From NCBI RefSeq assembly GCF_005870085.1, contig NZ_SZNM01000004.1, forward strand, positions 270,362 to 334,361: 64,000 nt of DNA, given 5' to 3'. Shown piece by piece: positions 1 to 8,745 of this stretch (position 1 is its first letter; each line of letters opens with the position of its first letter). The notes under the pieces were generated by a model. It was not told the DNA's origin. It saw nothing but the letters and a program-made list of their open reading frames with translations, and ran no database searches. The position numbers and the translations under genes were made by a program. Source of the DNA: Aquibacillus sediminis (GTDB lineage: Bacteria; Bacillota; Bacilli; Bacillales; Amphibacillaceae).

Positions 1-50
1 CTGAGGCCCGTGCCCATGGAAAGCGGAGTATTCTGCCGTAGCGAGTGGTA
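1..50. repeat. Possible Bacillaceae intergenic repeat fragment
   Basis: The first ~50 bases carry a GGAAAGCGGAGT core and a downstream GTAGCGAG. This resembles the short GC-richer intergenic repeats seen in many Bacillaceae. A related GGAAGCGGA core is found on the minus strand near 59990-60020. No gene can be assigned and the element is cut by the window edge, so this is tentative. Confidence 0.25.
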
Positions 51-168
51 TAACACTTATTCCAACCAGAATATTAGAAAGCAAAATACGAAAGTAATGT
101 CGCATAATATAGCAAATGCGCATTAACAAGCAGTGCTTATGAAGAAAACGATAGTGAGGTGAGAATAG

Positions 169-390
169 ATGCGTTCTTTTTATCAATATATGATGCGGTA
201 TCGAGGTGCCAAACAACAAACAAATGAAAGTAAACTAGCTGAATGGATGTTTCGCGATCATGATTTTCCAAAACAATCCACTTCCTATGATGAAATTAGT
301 AGGTACCTTGAATGGAATATCCCCTTTAAAGAAGCTGTACAGGTGTTTGATCAGCTTTGGGATGATTATCTAGCAACAGAAGAAAGCTAA
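169..390 (+). CDS. yozE: YozE family (UPF0346) small protein
   Basis: A 73-aa acidic, aromatic-rich protein beginning MRSFYQYMMRYRG and containing DHDFPKQS and EISRYLEWN. This is the usual layout of the YozE/UPF0346 family, whose members form a compact SAM-like helical fold of unknown biochemical role. The length matches the family. The ATG follows GTGAGGTGAGAATAG, a reasonable ribosome binding site. It stands alone, with about 145 bp to the next gene on the same strand. Family assignment is from recognised sequence pattern; function is unknown. Confidence 0.85.
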   Translation: MRSFYQYMMRYRGAKQQTNESKLAEWMFRDHDFPKQSTSYDEISRYLEWNIPFKEAVQVFDQLWDDYLATEES

Positions 391-534
391 GTTTCAACAG
401 AGTGAACAAGATCTTCAGCTACTATTGCCAATAATTACACCTTAATAATCATGTGAAATACATGGTATAGTGTATAAAGGTAATATTATTTCACCTGATC
501 CAAGCGTTGGGTTTACTAAGCTAGGAGGCAAACC

Positions 535-918
535 ATGAAAGTTATCACAGCATCAACTTCAGAGCAACACAAATATGTAAATGAGTTAATTGACTACTTA
601 TATGAAAAGATTTTTCCTTGTTTCTTTTCCTTAGAATACATACAAAAATTAAAAGAGTTTGAATTACTGACTGTACCAAATCTTCATGATTTAAGTTTGG
701 TAGAAATTATGGAAGTAACAGCGGCAATCCAAACGATCACGACGATTTTGGAAGAATTGACGAAATCAAATCAGTCGCTGATAGAATATCAAACAGCTTT
801 TAATAAAAATGTTGCTATTCTTCGTAAGTATGAAATTAATTTTCCATTTCAATTAAGTGATTTTAGCGGTGAGATGGATTCTTCCTATCATCCTCATGAA
901 AGCACCTTTTATATGTAA
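535..918 (+). CDS. YhcU-like DUF5365 family protein
   Basis: A 127-aa soluble, mostly helical protein beginning MKVITASTSEQH. The opening beta strand and the E-Q-x-K-Y pattern resemble B. subtilis YhcU (DUF5365), for which no function is established. The ATG is preceded by AGGAGGCAAACC, an ideal ribosome binding site. There are no membrane segments or signal peptide. It is followed 65 bp later by a DUF2584-like gene on the same strand, and the two may be co-transcribed up to the terminator at 1277. The family call comes from remembered sequence similarity. Confidence 0.6.
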   Translation: MKVITASTSEQHKYVNELIDYLYEKIFPCFFSLEYIQKLKEFELLTVPNLHDLSLVEIMEVTAAIQTITTILEELTKSNQSLIEYQTAFNKNVAILRKYEINFPFQLSDFSGEMDSSYHPHESTFYM

Positions 919-983
919 TCATTTTTTCACTCAGTGCATAAAATGATTAAAGGTTTTGACCATACCATGTTGGAGGGGTGTCC

Positions 984-1232
984 ATGTCAATGCCTCTTTC
1001 TGTTGAATGGAAATTGATCACGATGGGAAGGGAAGAACGTTTGCTATCAGCGAACAATTTATTCCAAGTAAGATTTCCAGGATATAAATTATTTCCGATC
1101 GATGCAGTGATTGATCTACACCGTTATCAGCAGTCCAATTTGGTTGGAAAAGCTAAGATTATTGAATTGGTATGGAAAAATAACGAAACGATTTGTAACT
1201 ACCAACTCATTTCTTTACAGAATGTTAATTAA
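984..1232 (+). CDS. DUF2584-like conserved small protein
   Basis: An 82-aa protein, MSMPLSVEWKLITMGRE..., ending QLISLQNVN. The MPL-x-EW start, central GYKLFPID and LVSLQxVN-type end are what I recall of the Bacillaceae DUF2584 family, which has no known function. I chose the ATG at 984 because GGAGGGG (972-978) lies six bases upstream. The GTG at 978 overlaps that site, and the ATG at 990 is a less well spaced alternative. A strong hairpin terminator follows at 1277. Confidence 0.55.
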   Translation: MSMPLSVEWKLITMGREERLLSANNLFQVRFPGYKLFPIDAVIDLHRYQQSNLVGKAKIIELVWKNNETICNYQLISLQNVN

Positions 1233-1276
1233 ATGCTGTTTGTTCAGACACAATTAAATGCCTAAAAACCTGTTAC

Positions 1277-1309
1277 AGAGAGTAGACACCATTTGTCTAC
1301 TCTCTTTTG
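1277..1309 (+). terminator. Rho-independent terminator after the DUF2584-like gene
   Basis: A perfect 12-bp stem (1277-1288 with 1294-1305) closes a 5-nt loop and is followed by a short T-rich stretch. It ends the 535-1232 gene pair. Confidence 0.85.
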
Positions 1310-1457
1310 TTGTGTTAGGTGGAACGGGTGGCATAACGACAGACCACCTAATCTAGTCGGTAAAAGTTCTTTTGTTATGGATGATTATGTTTGCCTACAC
1401 TTATTATATCTGTCCTGCGTACTATAAAGTAAATACGATGTAAAAGAGGTGGAAGAT

Positions 1458-1994
1458 ATGATGCAGCCAAGACAAGTTCCATCACCATTTTCAACTTTTT
1501 CAAATCCGAACCACTTTGGGCAAGGTCACTTCATGTACAGAAATTTTCAACCACCAATGAATGTTCCATCAGGTGTACAAAGTGGTGGAATTCAAGGGTT
1601 GATGCAAAAATTCTTAAACCCTGGATTTTCACAAGCTGCAACTGGGGCTTCTGCAGGTGGTGGAATTACCAATATGCTTGGGAACGTACAACAAGTATTA
1701 CAAATGGCACAGTCAGCAGCTCCAATCGTTCAACAATACGGTCCAATGGTAAAAAATTTACCTGCTATGATAAGAATGATTAAGGCTTTTAATGATGACA
1801 GTGACGAAATCGATGAAAATAATGAAAATGATAAAAAAGAATATGAATTAGATCAAGAATCTGACCATACTATAAAGATAGAGAATGATAATCTTAATAA
1901 AATAGAAACAGAAGTAACACCTCACCATTCAAATGAAAGAAAGAAGCAAGTGAACAATTCTAAAGGAGTATCAACACCTAAATTATATATCTAG
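1458..1994 (+). CDS. yqfQ: YqfQ/VrrA family protein
   Basis: A 178-aa protein in three parts. The N-terminus (about 1-60) is rich in Pro, Gln, Phe and Gly. A hydrophobic/helical core (about 60-112) contains QVLQMAQSAAPIVQQYGPMV and NLPAMIRMIKAF, the signature of the YqfQ/VrrA family (the vrrA VNTR gene of B. anthracis). The C-tail (113-178) is highly charged, Glu/Asp/Asn/Lys-rich and probably disordered. The family is found in spore-formers and its function is unknown. GAGGTGG at 1447-1453 is the ribosome binding site, so the start is the ATG at 1458 or 1461 and not the overlapping GTG at 1449. Confidence 0.7.
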   Translation: MMQPRQVPSPFSTFSNPNHFGQGHFMYRNFQPPMNVPSGVQSGGIQGLMQKFLNPGFSQAATGASAGGGITNMLGNVQQVLQMAQSAAPIVQQYGPMVKNLPAMIRMIKAFNDDSDEIDENNENDKKEYELDQESDHTIKIENDNLNKIETEVTPHHSNERKKQVNNSKGVSTPKLYI

Positions 1995-2076
1995 TGGTGC
2001 AGACTACTTGATTTTTTAAGGGAAAGGATAAAGAATAAGACAAAATAGAAATTATAAATCATAGGAGGCATTAATA

Positions 2077-3045
2077 GTGGTTAACAATTTAGAAAAAGCA
2101 ACTTTTGCTGGTGGGTGTTTTTGGTGCATGGTGGAACCATTCGATGAGCGCCCAGGAATCCATAAAGTGGTATCAGGATATACAGGAGGACACACAGAAA
2201 ATCCTACCTATGAAGAGGTTTGTTCCAACACAACTGGGCATGTGGAAGCAGTACAAATCACATTCGATCCGGCGATTTTCCCTTATGCCAAACTGTTAGA
2301 AACATTTTGGCAACAAATTGATCCGACAGATGCAGGTGGACAATTTAATGATCGAGGAGAATCTTATCAAACAGCGATTTTTTATCACAATCAAAACCAA
2401 AAGAATTTAGCCGAAAAGTCAAAAGCTGATTTAGAAGCTTTTGGGAAGTTTAAAGATCCAATTGTAACCCCAATACTACCGGCTAAGACATTCTATACAG
2501 CGGAAGAAAAACACCAAGATTATTATAAAAAGCAATCCTTTCATTATCGTCTTTATAAAAAAGGCTCAGGAAGAGAGGATTTTATCAAAACGCATTGGAA
2601 ACCTAAGTTTGACAAAGCAACATTAAGAGAAAAATTAAATCCGATTCAATATCATGTCACACAAGAAAATGGAACAGAAAGGCCATTTCAAAATGAATAC
2701 TGGGATCATGAAGAGCAAGGGATTTATGTCGATATTGTGTCAGGGGAACCGTTGTTCTCATCAGAGGATAAATATGATGCTGGATGCGGCTGGCCAAGTT
2801 TCACAAAACCAATTGACCGTTCTCATCTACAGGAAAAGATGGATACTTCGCATGGCATGAGGCGAATTGAAATTAGAAGTGACCAAGCGGACTCGCACTT
2901 AGGTCATGTGTTTGACGATGGCCCTATGGATCAAGGTGGGCTTCGTTACTGCATGAATTCTGCCGCCATGCGATTTATCCCAAAAGATAAATTGGAAGCT
3001 GAGGGCTATGAATATTTAAGCTATTTATTCGATGATAAAAAATAA
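2077..3045 (+). CDS. msrAB: Bifunctional peptide methionine sulfoxide reductase MsrAB
   Basis: A 322-aa fusion that reduces both S- and R-methionine sulfoxide in oxidised proteins. The MsrA half (about 1-170) carries GGCFWC with catalytic Cys14. The MsrB half (about 185-320) carries [21 protein letters not shown] and RYCMNSA with its catalytic Cys. The paired CxxC zinc ligands of many MsrB proteins are missing, as in B. subtilis MsrB, so this is a zinc-free MsrB. The GTG start follows AGGAGGCATTAATA. B. subtilis keeps msrA and msrB as two genes; here they are one protein. There is no signal peptide, so it should be cytosolic. Redox-responsive control is likely but not visible in the sequence. 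Confidence 0.95.
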   Translation: MVNNLEKATFAGGCFWCMVEPFDERPGIHKVVSGYTGGHTENPTYEEVCSNTTGHVEAVQITFDPAIFPYAKLLETFWQQIDPTDAGGQFNDRGESYQTAIFYHNQNQKNLAEKSKADLEAFGKFKDPIVTPILPAKTFYTAEEKHQDYYKKQSFHYRLYKKGSGREDFIKTHWKPKFDKATLREKLNPIQYHVTQENGTERPFQNEYWDHEEQGIYVDIVSGEPLFSSEDKYDAGCGWPSFTKPIDRSHLQEKMDTSHGMRRIEIRSDQADSHLGHVFDDGPMDQGGLRYCMNSAAMRFIPKDKLEAEGYEYLSYLFDDKK

Positions 3046-3060
3046 GATCCACTAGCAGGC

Positions 3061-3142
3061 GATTGTCCTATAAGGGTCATATTCTCAAACATTTCATCTG
3101 ATCAAATGTTTGTTTTATTTGACCCTTTCTAGGTTGGACAAC
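3061..3142 (+). terminator. Large nested hairpin between msrAB and the TerC gene
   Basis: Arms AAGGGTCA (3072-3079) and TGACCCTT (3120-3127) enclose a second inverted repeat, CAAACATTT / AAATGTTTG, around 3087-3112. Outer sequences near 3065 and 3131 can add imperfect pairs. It probably terminates msrAB transcription. I looked for the yybP-ykoY manganese riboswitch often found before TerC genes and did not see its conserved sequence. Confidence 0.5.
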
Positions 3143-3238
3143 CCTTGTAATACATTAGAAAAATAGCAATCTATCTTGTTTACAAATCTTCTAATCTTGA
3201 AGCATTAAGTCTTCATTAAATAGAGAAAGAGGGTTACC

Positions 3239-4006
3239 ATGGATTCAAGTATCCTTATTGAATATGGTTGGACATTACTCGTTTTAATAGGTTTGGAAGG
3301 ACTGTTAGCTGCAGACAACGCATTGGTAATGGCGATGATTGTCAAACATTTACCCGCCGAAAAACAAAGGAAAGCACTATTGTATGGACTGGGTGGGGCA
3401 TTTGTCTTTCGTTTTGCGTCATTATTTTTCATTTCCTTTTTAGTAGATATATGGGAATTACAAGCATTAGGAGCCATTTACTTATGTTATATTGCGTTAA
3501 ATAACCTTTTGAAAACTTTCTTTCCTAATAAAGCTAAAGAGAATGAAAAAAAACGGTCAAATAATAAGCAATTAGGTTTTTGGCCAACGGTTTTAAAGGT
3601 TGAATTAGCAGATATTGCTTTTGCCGTTGATTCTATATTAGCCGCTGTTGCCTTAGCTACCACTTTACCCCATACAAGCTTACCTGATATCGGAGAGATG
3701 GATGGCGGTCAATTTTTTGTCGTGCTTTCTGGAGGGATGATTGGATTAATATTAATTCGGATCGCAGCCTCTTATATTGTGAACCTCTTGCAAGAAAGAC
3801 CAGGACTTGAAACAGCGGCCTATGTAGTAGTTGGTTGGGTGGGAGTGAAATTAGCGGTACATACGTTGGCGCATCCGCAATTAAACATTATTGATCAACA
3901 TTTTCCTGACTCGAGTTTATGGAATATGATCTTTTGGGGATTCATGATTCTAACCATATTACTTGGATGGTCATGGCAACCTAAAACATCTAATAACAAA
4001 GCTTAG
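3239..4006 (+). CDS. TerC-family integral membrane metal exporter
   Basis: A 255-aa polytopic membrane protein. The motif EGLLAADNALVMAMIV near residues 20-35 and ELADIAFAVDSILAAVAL near 122-139 hold the paired acidic residues typical of TerC/YceF/YkoY proteins. B. subtilis homologues (YceF/MeeF, YkoY/MeeY) export manganese and help metalate secreted proteins. About seven membrane segments are visible, with a charged cytoplasmic loop at 94-110. The ATG follows GAAAGAGGGTTACC. It lies downstream of msrAB but behind a strong hairpin, so it is probably separately transcribed. Which of the two B. subtilis paralogues it matches is not resolved. Confidence 0.85.
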   Translation: MDSSILIEYGWTLLVLIGLEGLLAADNALVMAMIVKHLPAEKQRKALLYGLGGAFVFRFASLFFISFLVDIWELQALGAIYLCYIALNNLLKTFFPNKAKENEKKRSNNKQLGFWPTVLKVELADIAFAVDSILAAVALATTLPHTSLPDIGEMDGGQFFVVLSGGMIGLILIRIAASYIVNLLQERPGLETAAYVVVGWVGVKLAVHTLAHPQLNIIDQHFPDSSLWNMIFWGFMILTILLGWSWQPKTSNNKA

Positions 4007-4096
4007 CTATTCTTTGACCTCAATACGGCAAGCATCGAACGTGAAAACATGATACAATAGGGATAAAAGAAGAGTAACAACAAGGAGGAACATAAA

Positions 4097-4300
4097 GTGA
4101 TACATAATAACTGGGAAAATAATAAAACTATCAAACAAATTAAGTGTGTTCATGCTAATGCTAAAAAGTTTGTCGTAGATACCACCTTAACACCTGGAAA
4201 AACATATGATGTAAAAAATGAAACGGATGAGTTTTATTTTATCATCGATAATTCCAACCGTATTGGTGGCTTTCGAAAAGAGTACTTTAAAGAGCTCTAA
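4097..4300 (+). CDS. DUF6501 family small protein
   Basis: A 67-aa protein with W-x-NNKTIKQIKCVHANAKKF, LTPGKTYDVKNETDEFYFI and NRIGGFRKEYF. This matches the short beta-rich proteins annotated DUF6501 in Bacillaceae, whose function is unknown. The GTG start follows AAGGAGGAACATAAA. It is monocistronic, with a terminator directly downstream. It is predicted cytosolic, with no membrane segment. Confidence 0.65.
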   Translation: MIHNNWENNKTIKQIKCVHANAKKFVVDTTLTPGKTYDVKNETDEFYFIIDNSNRIGGFRKEYFKEL

Positions 4301-4339
4301 GCATACTCAGCCTAACTTCCATGAAATTTACTCTCGGAA

Positions 4340-4378
4340 AAACGCAGTGATTGCTTTATTGCATCACTGCGTTTGATT
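4340..4378 (+). terminator. Rho-independent terminator after the DUF6501 gene
   Basis: A perfect 12-bp stem (4340-4351 with 4363-4374) around an ACGCAGTGAT core, followed by a T-rich stretch. Confidence 0.8.
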
Positions 4379-4559
4379 TCATGTTTGCTTTATTCTGGTA
4401 ATGGACGATGAAGCATTTTTCACTCTAATTATAGTGACTGCTATTAAGTCGCTACGGCCTTAGGATACGCGTAGTATTTTTCCGCAACGTTTGCTTAGTT
4501 CATCCTCATTTTGAATTGTTTTAGGTTATTTAGTAAGTACTCATAAAAATCAGAAACAT

Positions 4560-5711
4560 TCATACGTGTCTTTTTTTATCCCTCATTGCTTTTGGAATAT
4601 AGACGCAGTATGGTTCACTTTGTAAATAATCTCCTGTTACCGCATAGGCTCTTGAACGTGATCCTCCACAGACATAACGAAACTCACACAAGCCACATTT
4701 TCCTTTATATAAATCTGGATTTCTAAGTTTCTTTAATATAGGAGATTCCCTATAAATTGTTTTCAATCGGGTATCCCTTACATTCCCAACTTTAATGGGA
4801 AGTAAGCCGCTTGGTAGGACATCACCAGTATGAGAGATAAAAATAAACCCATTTCCATCATTAACTGCTTTTGGGGCACGATTGATACCATCGATCATTG
4901 ATGCATGATCCGTCGGAATAGTGTCCTGGTATTCAATCGATCCTTTTGTGATCAACTTTTCTTTTGATTTTTGTTGGAGTACAACACGACGATAATGTTG
5001 CGCAGCAGTTGTCTTGATATCGAACGGTGAGGTTTTATTCAATTCATATAACCATGTAAACACTTTTTCATGTTCAGCAGGTGAAATACAAGCTTCTAAT
5101 TGCCCCCTTCCAGTCGGAACAAGCAAGAATATATACCACATAACAGCGCCTAATTCCTCGACTAAGTCAGCCATTTGTTGTAAATGGTCATAATTATAAC
5201 GTGAAATTACAGTATTGATTTGAAAAGGGATACCAAGTGCTTTTAAATCCTCCAACTTTTCAATAGTTAAAGCAAAGGATCCATTTATCCCTCGAAACTG
5301 ATCATGTATCTCAGAGGTTGGACCATCTAAGCTTATCGCCCAACGAGATAAACCAACATTTTTGGCCATCTTCATTTTGTCCTTGGTGACATTTGGGGTC
5401 GCGCTAGGTGTAATGGAAACACGCATGCCTTTTTTAACTGCATAATCGGCTAATTCGAATAAGTCTTCTCTCATCATACAATCACCACCAGAGAAAACGA
5501 GCATTGGATTATTCATCTCATAAATCTGATCAATTAATTGGAAACCTTCACAATGGTTTAACTCATCAGGATGTGGTTTTGTTTGTGCATCTGCTCGGCA
5601 ATGCACACATTTTAATTGACAGGCTCTTGTCACTTCCCAAATAGCGATAAAGGGACTTTCATTATAATCAATCGTTTTCCCATGATGATGCGGATGGTTT
5701 AATTGCTGCAT
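4560..5711 (-). CDS. Radical SAM/SPASM enzyme (TIGR04053-like)
   Basis: A 383-aa protein. The radical SAM cluster motif is CQLKCVHC (residues about 31-38, CxxxCxxC). A C-terminal SPASM-type cysteine set follows, with CGLCEFRYVCGG near 340-351 and a later Cys. VFSGGDCMMRE corresponds to the SAM-binding GGE-like strand. The overall form resembles NirJ/AhbD-like SPASM proteins and the TIGR04053 family of Firmicutes; the substrate is unknown. The start is supported by GGTGAT upstream of ATG. It faces away from the DUF2243 gene, and the 246-bp gap between them should hold both promoters. It is not the CxCxxxxC-type YfkAB. Confidence 0.75.
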   Translation of the reverse strand: MQQLNHPHHHGKTIDYNESPFIAIWEVTRACQLKCVHCRADAQTKPHPDELNHCEGFQLIDQIYEMNNPMLVFSGGDCMMREDLFELADYAVKKGMRVSITPSATPNVTKDKMKMAKNVGLSRWAISLDGPTSEIHDQFRGINGSFALTIEKLEDLKALGIPFQINTVISRYNYDHLQQMADLVEELGAVMWYIFLLVPTGRGQLEACISPAEHEKVFTWLYELNKTSPFDIKTTAAQHYRRVVLQQKSKEKLITKGSIEYQDTIPTDHASMIDGINRAPKAVNDGNGFIFISHTGDVLPSGLLPIKVGNVRDTRLKTIYRESPILKKLRNPDLYKGKCGLCEFRYVCGGSRSRAYAVTGDYLQSEPYCVYIPKAMRDKKRHV

Positions 5712-5957
5712 TTTATCACCTATTTTCGATTAAAATTTGGAGTATGTTTACATTATACCGATAATAATGGGTAATGGTGTTACATAGTTCTGACAATTTC
5801 CGAAACTAACAAATCCGGAGTCCTTACAATGTAAATAGGGGGAAATGGGATCCGTCTAATGTAAGAAAAACACGAATGAACCATTAATTGTATAACCTGA
5901 CTCGTTTTAGGGAACAAATTGTGAAAGTGGAAGTTGTTGTTGTAGAGGGTGGTTTAG

Positions 5958-6401
5958 TTGAAAAAAGAAAATAAGAATTTATTTATATCTGGATTGATTT
6001 TAGGGTTGGGATTGTTAGGAGCAATCGATGGGATTGTATTTCATCAATTGCTGCAATGGCATCATATGGTCCTTAGTCCTAATATACAATTAGAGATTTT
6101 TACTGATGGATTATTTACTGCCTTATTCTCTGCTTTGTTGATATGGGGTGGAGTGAAAATCTTTCAGGACGCTAGAGAGGATAAATTAGGTACTAGTTGG
6201 AAAATTTTTTTGGGAGGTATATTTGTGGGTGGTGGTCTATTCAATCTAGTTGAAGGAATTGTGGATCACCACCTATTACAAGTCCATCGTGTGAAACCAT
6301 TAGCAGAAAATCCGTTGCTATATGACTTGGGGTTTTTAGCTATTGGTCTCCTGCTTGTGATAATCGGTTTTATAATCATTAGGCTTGAAAAGAATGCGTA
6401 A
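5958..6401 (+). CDS. DUF2243 family four-helix membrane protein
   Basis: A 147-aa integral membrane protein with four predicted helices. Two histidine-rich stretches, DGIVFHQLLQWHHM (about 24-37) and VDHHLLQVHRVK (about 101-112), lie at matching positions in an internal two-fold repeat, as in the DUF2243 family. The clustered His suggest metal or heme binding; the role is not established. It uses a TTG start (5958) behind GAGGGTGG. The next gene begins 16 bp downstream, so the two form an operon. The secreted His-containing neighbour supports a metal-handling role, which is inference. Confidence 0.8.
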   Translation: MKKENKNLFISGLILGLGLLGAIDGIVFHQLLQWHHMVLSPNIQLEIFTDGLFTALFSALLIWGGVKIFQDAREDKLGTSWKIFLGGIFVGGGLFNLVEGIVDHHLLQVHRVKPLAENPLLYDLGFLAIGLLLVIIGFIIIRLEKNA

Positions 6402-6416
6402 GGGAGGTTATTTTCC

Positions 6417-6866
6417 ATGAACAAGTTCAAAAGTTTTATTATTTTTTTTATTCCATTTTTACTATTCTTTTTTTATTTTACCAATCAACATGGACACAAA
6501 CCTTTTTCTGCCAATCCATCACATGCTGAACATGGTTATGTTGAAGTTCCAGATGGGTATGATGTTCCTTCTGTGAAAATAGCTGTTACTATGGACCAAT
6601 CGAATACTTGGCTATTGGAAGTTCAAACGAAGAATTTTACATTTAATCCTAAAAAAGTAGGGGCAGGTTTGCCGAGCTATAATGAAGGTCATGCCCATTT
6701 ATACATAAATGGGGAAAAGATTAATCGATTATACGGAAACTATTATAATCTAGGTAAACTGAAACAAGGAAAAAATACCATTACAGTTACGCTAAATTCA
6801 AATAATCACAGTGTTTTAATGAACAACGGTAATAAAATTGAAGATCGTACAGTTGTTTCTAAATGA
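6417..6866 (+). CDS. Secreted or membrane-anchored beta-sandwich protein partnered with DUF2243
   Basis: A 149-aa protein with an N-terminal hydrophobic helix (about 5-22) and then an extracytoplasmic domain. The motif NEGHAHLYINGEKINRLYGN (about 87-106) is conserved in small exported proteins often encoded near copper-related genes. The rest (KQGKNTITVTLNSNNH) looks like an immunoglobulin-type beta sandwich comparable to CopC. It has no lipobox, so it is a signal-anchor or cleaved protein. The ribosome binding site is GGGAGGTTATTTTCC. It is translated from the DUF2243 operon. Metal binding through the His residues is inferred. Confidence 0.6.
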   Translation: MNKFKSFIIFFIPFLLFFFYFTNQHGHKPFSANPSHAEHGYVEVPDGYDVPSVKIAVTMDQSNTWLLEVQTKNFTFNPKKVGAGLPSYNEGHAHLYINGEKINRLYGNYYNLGKLKQGKNTITVTLNSNNHSVLMNNGNKIEDRTVVSK

Positions 6867-6885
6867 GTTCATATTTGTATATAAG

Positions 6886-6922
6886 AAAACGCCCAAGAGT
6901 AACAGATTCTGGACGTTTTTTC
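6886..6922 (+). terminator. Terminator after the DUF2243 operon
   Basis: An imperfect stem, AAAACGCCCAAGA with TCTGGACGTTTT, is followed by a T tract. It may also serve the convergent M14 peptidase gene. Confidence 0.6.
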
Positions 6923-6962
6923 TACTGTGTACGTTGCATACAATGTGGAGAACTTGTTTAGT

Positions 6963-8153
6963 TTACATATATAAATTTGCTAATTGAATCCCTTTCGCTG
7001 CACGATAAATTTGATCAAACTGACTTATTGGGAGCGGGTTGGTTCCTAATCCTAATTCGACGGTGTACCCTGGACGGTTCCATTCTTGGATAAACCAGTC
7101 TTTATACCCTGCATAACTATCAACAGTACGAATAGGGGTATAACCACTAACATTTGCATATTCATTAACTATAACTTCAGCCTCTTGTGGTTCTTGGTTT
7201 TCAAATCCCCAATAAATAACTTGCCCCTGTGTATGCAACGCATTAACTCTTTGGAAGTCTCGTTGTCTTGTTAGGTTAGCAATTGCGTTCGCTTCAGGTT
7301 CTGACAATGGATTTGGACCCGGATAGTCACGTGGTGCTGGAGATTGTTGTTTTCTCTCCGCTTCAATTTCCCATTTAGCCGGATATTGGTTATTCAAATC
7401 AACCCCTCGGATATTTGCTTTCCAGTTAGAAAAGTCAACATTACCATTATTAATCTCAAGTACATTGCTGCGGTATGGCTCTTGTTCAGGCGGTCCGTTG
7501 AGTACTAAGTCAACACCATCTGGATTGACCATAGGTACTGCAGATAACATCGATGTTTGATACAAAGAATAAATGTTAACTCCATTCATTGATCCGTTGT
7601 TCGTCAAACTTAGTAAATAATCATTCATAAATCGCATGATCATTGGGGTTGTGATCCATTCATTTGCATGAAAAGAGCCATTCACATGAACACGTTTGCT
7701 TCCATTTCCGAGCCGCAATTCAGTAATATCTTTCCCCATAACAGAGTTGCCAATCGCTTCCGTTAGTAAAAATGGATAAATTGATAATAATTCGCGAAGA
7801 TCTTGTTGCATTTTCCCATAATCATAAGCTTCCTTTCCATTTACAACTCGCCATGTTACTCGTGTTGGGATCTGAATTGTTTGCCCAACCGCTAACCTAG
7901 TAGGGTCAATCGCGGGATTTACTAACTGTAACGCATCTGGATTCAAATTTCTGCTCGTTGCAATTGCCCATAATGTGTCACTAGGTTGAATTTGATAATT
8001 TGATAATAGAAATCCTGGAATACGAACGGTTTGTCCTTGGTACAACTGATTAGGATTTATTTGCCTGTTTGAATCAATGATTAGTCTAAACGGCAATTGG
8101 AAAAGCTGACTATAATACCACAATGAGTCACCTTGACGTACCGTAATATCCAT
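6963..8153 (-). CDS. LysM-containing M14 gamma-D-glutamyl-L-diamino acid endopeptidase
   Basis: A 396-aa protein. Two LysM repeats (about 3-47 and 52-96, each ending in GQTVRIP or GQTIQIP) precede a zinc carboxypeptidase M14 domain. Zinc ligands are visible in SFHANEW (HxxE) and in NALHTQG, with the catalytic Glu in YTVELGLG. This is the architecture of endopeptidase I of Lysinibacillus sphaericus and B. subtilis YqgT, which cleave the gamma-D-Glu-diaminopimelate bond in muropeptides. There is no signal peptide, so it probably acts on cytosolic or mother-cell muropeptides. AGGAGGTG lies upstream of the ATG. Confidence 0.9.
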   Translation of the reverse strand: MDITVRQGDSLWYYSQLFQLPFRLIIDSNRQINPNQLYQGQTVRIPGFLLSNYQIQPSDTLWAIATSRNLNPDALQLVNPAIDPTRLAVGQTIQIPTRVTWRVVNGKEAYDYGKMQQDLRELLSIYPFLLTEAIGNSVMGKDITELRLGNGSKRVHVNGSFHANEWITTPMIMRFMNDYLLSLTNNGSMNGVNIYSLYQTSMLSAVPMVNPDGVDLVLNGPPEQEPYRSNVLEINNGNVDFSNWKANIRGVDLNNQYPAKWEIEAERKQQSPAPRDYPGPNPLSEPEANAIANLTRQRDFQRVNALHTQGQVIYWGFENQEPQEAEVIVNEYANVSGYTPIRTVDSYAGYKDWFIQEWNRPGYTVELGLGTNPLPISQFDQIYRAAKGIQLANLYM

Positions 8154-8468
8154 AATACACCTCCTCTAGAAAGGTCATAGAAAGCTTGATGACATGGATA
8201 ATAGCCTCGCATATAATTAACTATATGTATGAGAACTACTAGAAGTTCATAAGTTGATTCGATATTTAAGGGACCAGGTATGACTCTGTGTACAGTAGTT
8301 CATGAACAACCTAACAGCAATCAACCGAAATTGGAGATATCATTTTTAGCAAACTTTTTGAACAACCTATATAAATTTATTTATTAATTGGAAAAAATAG
8401 TCTATAATGTTAATTGATGCACATAAATGCACCAATTATATATATATTAAGACGAGGAGGAGTTAATC
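8154..8468. other. Divergent intergenic region, M14 peptidase / ferredoxin
   Basis: No gene is visible. A TATAAT hexamer at 8403-8408, about 60 bp before the ferredoxin start, is a likely -10 element, but no good -35 lies at the right distance. An AT-rich TATATATATA stretch follows. I see no clear operator. Confidence 0.4.
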
Positions 8469-8708
8469 GTGGCTTTTGTTATTACATCACCTTGTAAACA
8501 AGAAAAAGCAGGCGAATGTGTGGAAGTTTGTCCTGTCGATTGTATAGAAGAAGGCAAAGATATGTTTTACATTGACCCTGATATTTGTATTGATTGCGGA
8601 GCATGTGAAGCAGTTTGCCCTGTAGAAGCTATCTATATGGAAGACGAAGTTCCAGATGATGAGCACGAATACATTGCGTTAAATCGTCGATTCTTCGAGG
8701 AACAATAA
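8469..8708 (+). CDS. fdxA: Ferredoxin with two iron-sulfur cluster motifs
   Basis: A 79-aa electron carrier. The first cluster region has C9, C17 and C21 (CKQEKAGECVEVC, then PVDC). The second is a full CxxCxxCxxxCP (CIDCGACEAVCP). The spacing is that of the 7Fe/8Fe FdxA type of ferredoxin. The acidic C-tail is typical. The GTG start follows AGGAGGAGTTAATC. It is monocistronic, with a bidirectional terminator after the stop codon. Cytosolic; the redox partner cannot be told from the context. Confidence 0.92.
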   Translation: MAFVITSPCKQEKAGECVEVCPVDCIEEGKDMFYIDPDICIDCGACEAVCPVEAIYMEDEVPDDEHEYIALNRRFFEEQ

Positions 8709-8718
8709 AAGATGAATA

Positions 8719-8745
8719 AAACCGCTATCAAAACGATAGCGGTTT
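8719..8745. terminator. Bidirectional terminator, ferredoxin / acylphosphatase
   Basis: A perfect 11-bp stem (8719-8729 with 8735-8745) around ACCGCTATC. A-rich and T-rich flanks on either side suit both convergent genes. The acylphosphatase stop codon overlaps its right edge. Confidence 0.85.

Noticed and set aside
3046..3238. Possible yybP-ykoY manganese riboswitch before the TerC gene
   Set aside because: The conserved GGGGAGUAG-type and CUACC blocks are absent; the region is better explained by a nested terminator hairpin.
4560..6866. A bacteriocin or peptide-maturation cluster around the radical SAM/SPASM gene
   Set aside because: No small precursor peptide, protease or exporter is adjacent; the neighbouring genes transcribe away from it.
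8200..8250. SigE-type promoter upstream of the M14 endopeptidase (CATACATA)
   Set aside because: The -10 is close to consensus but no matching -35 lies at 14-15 nt.
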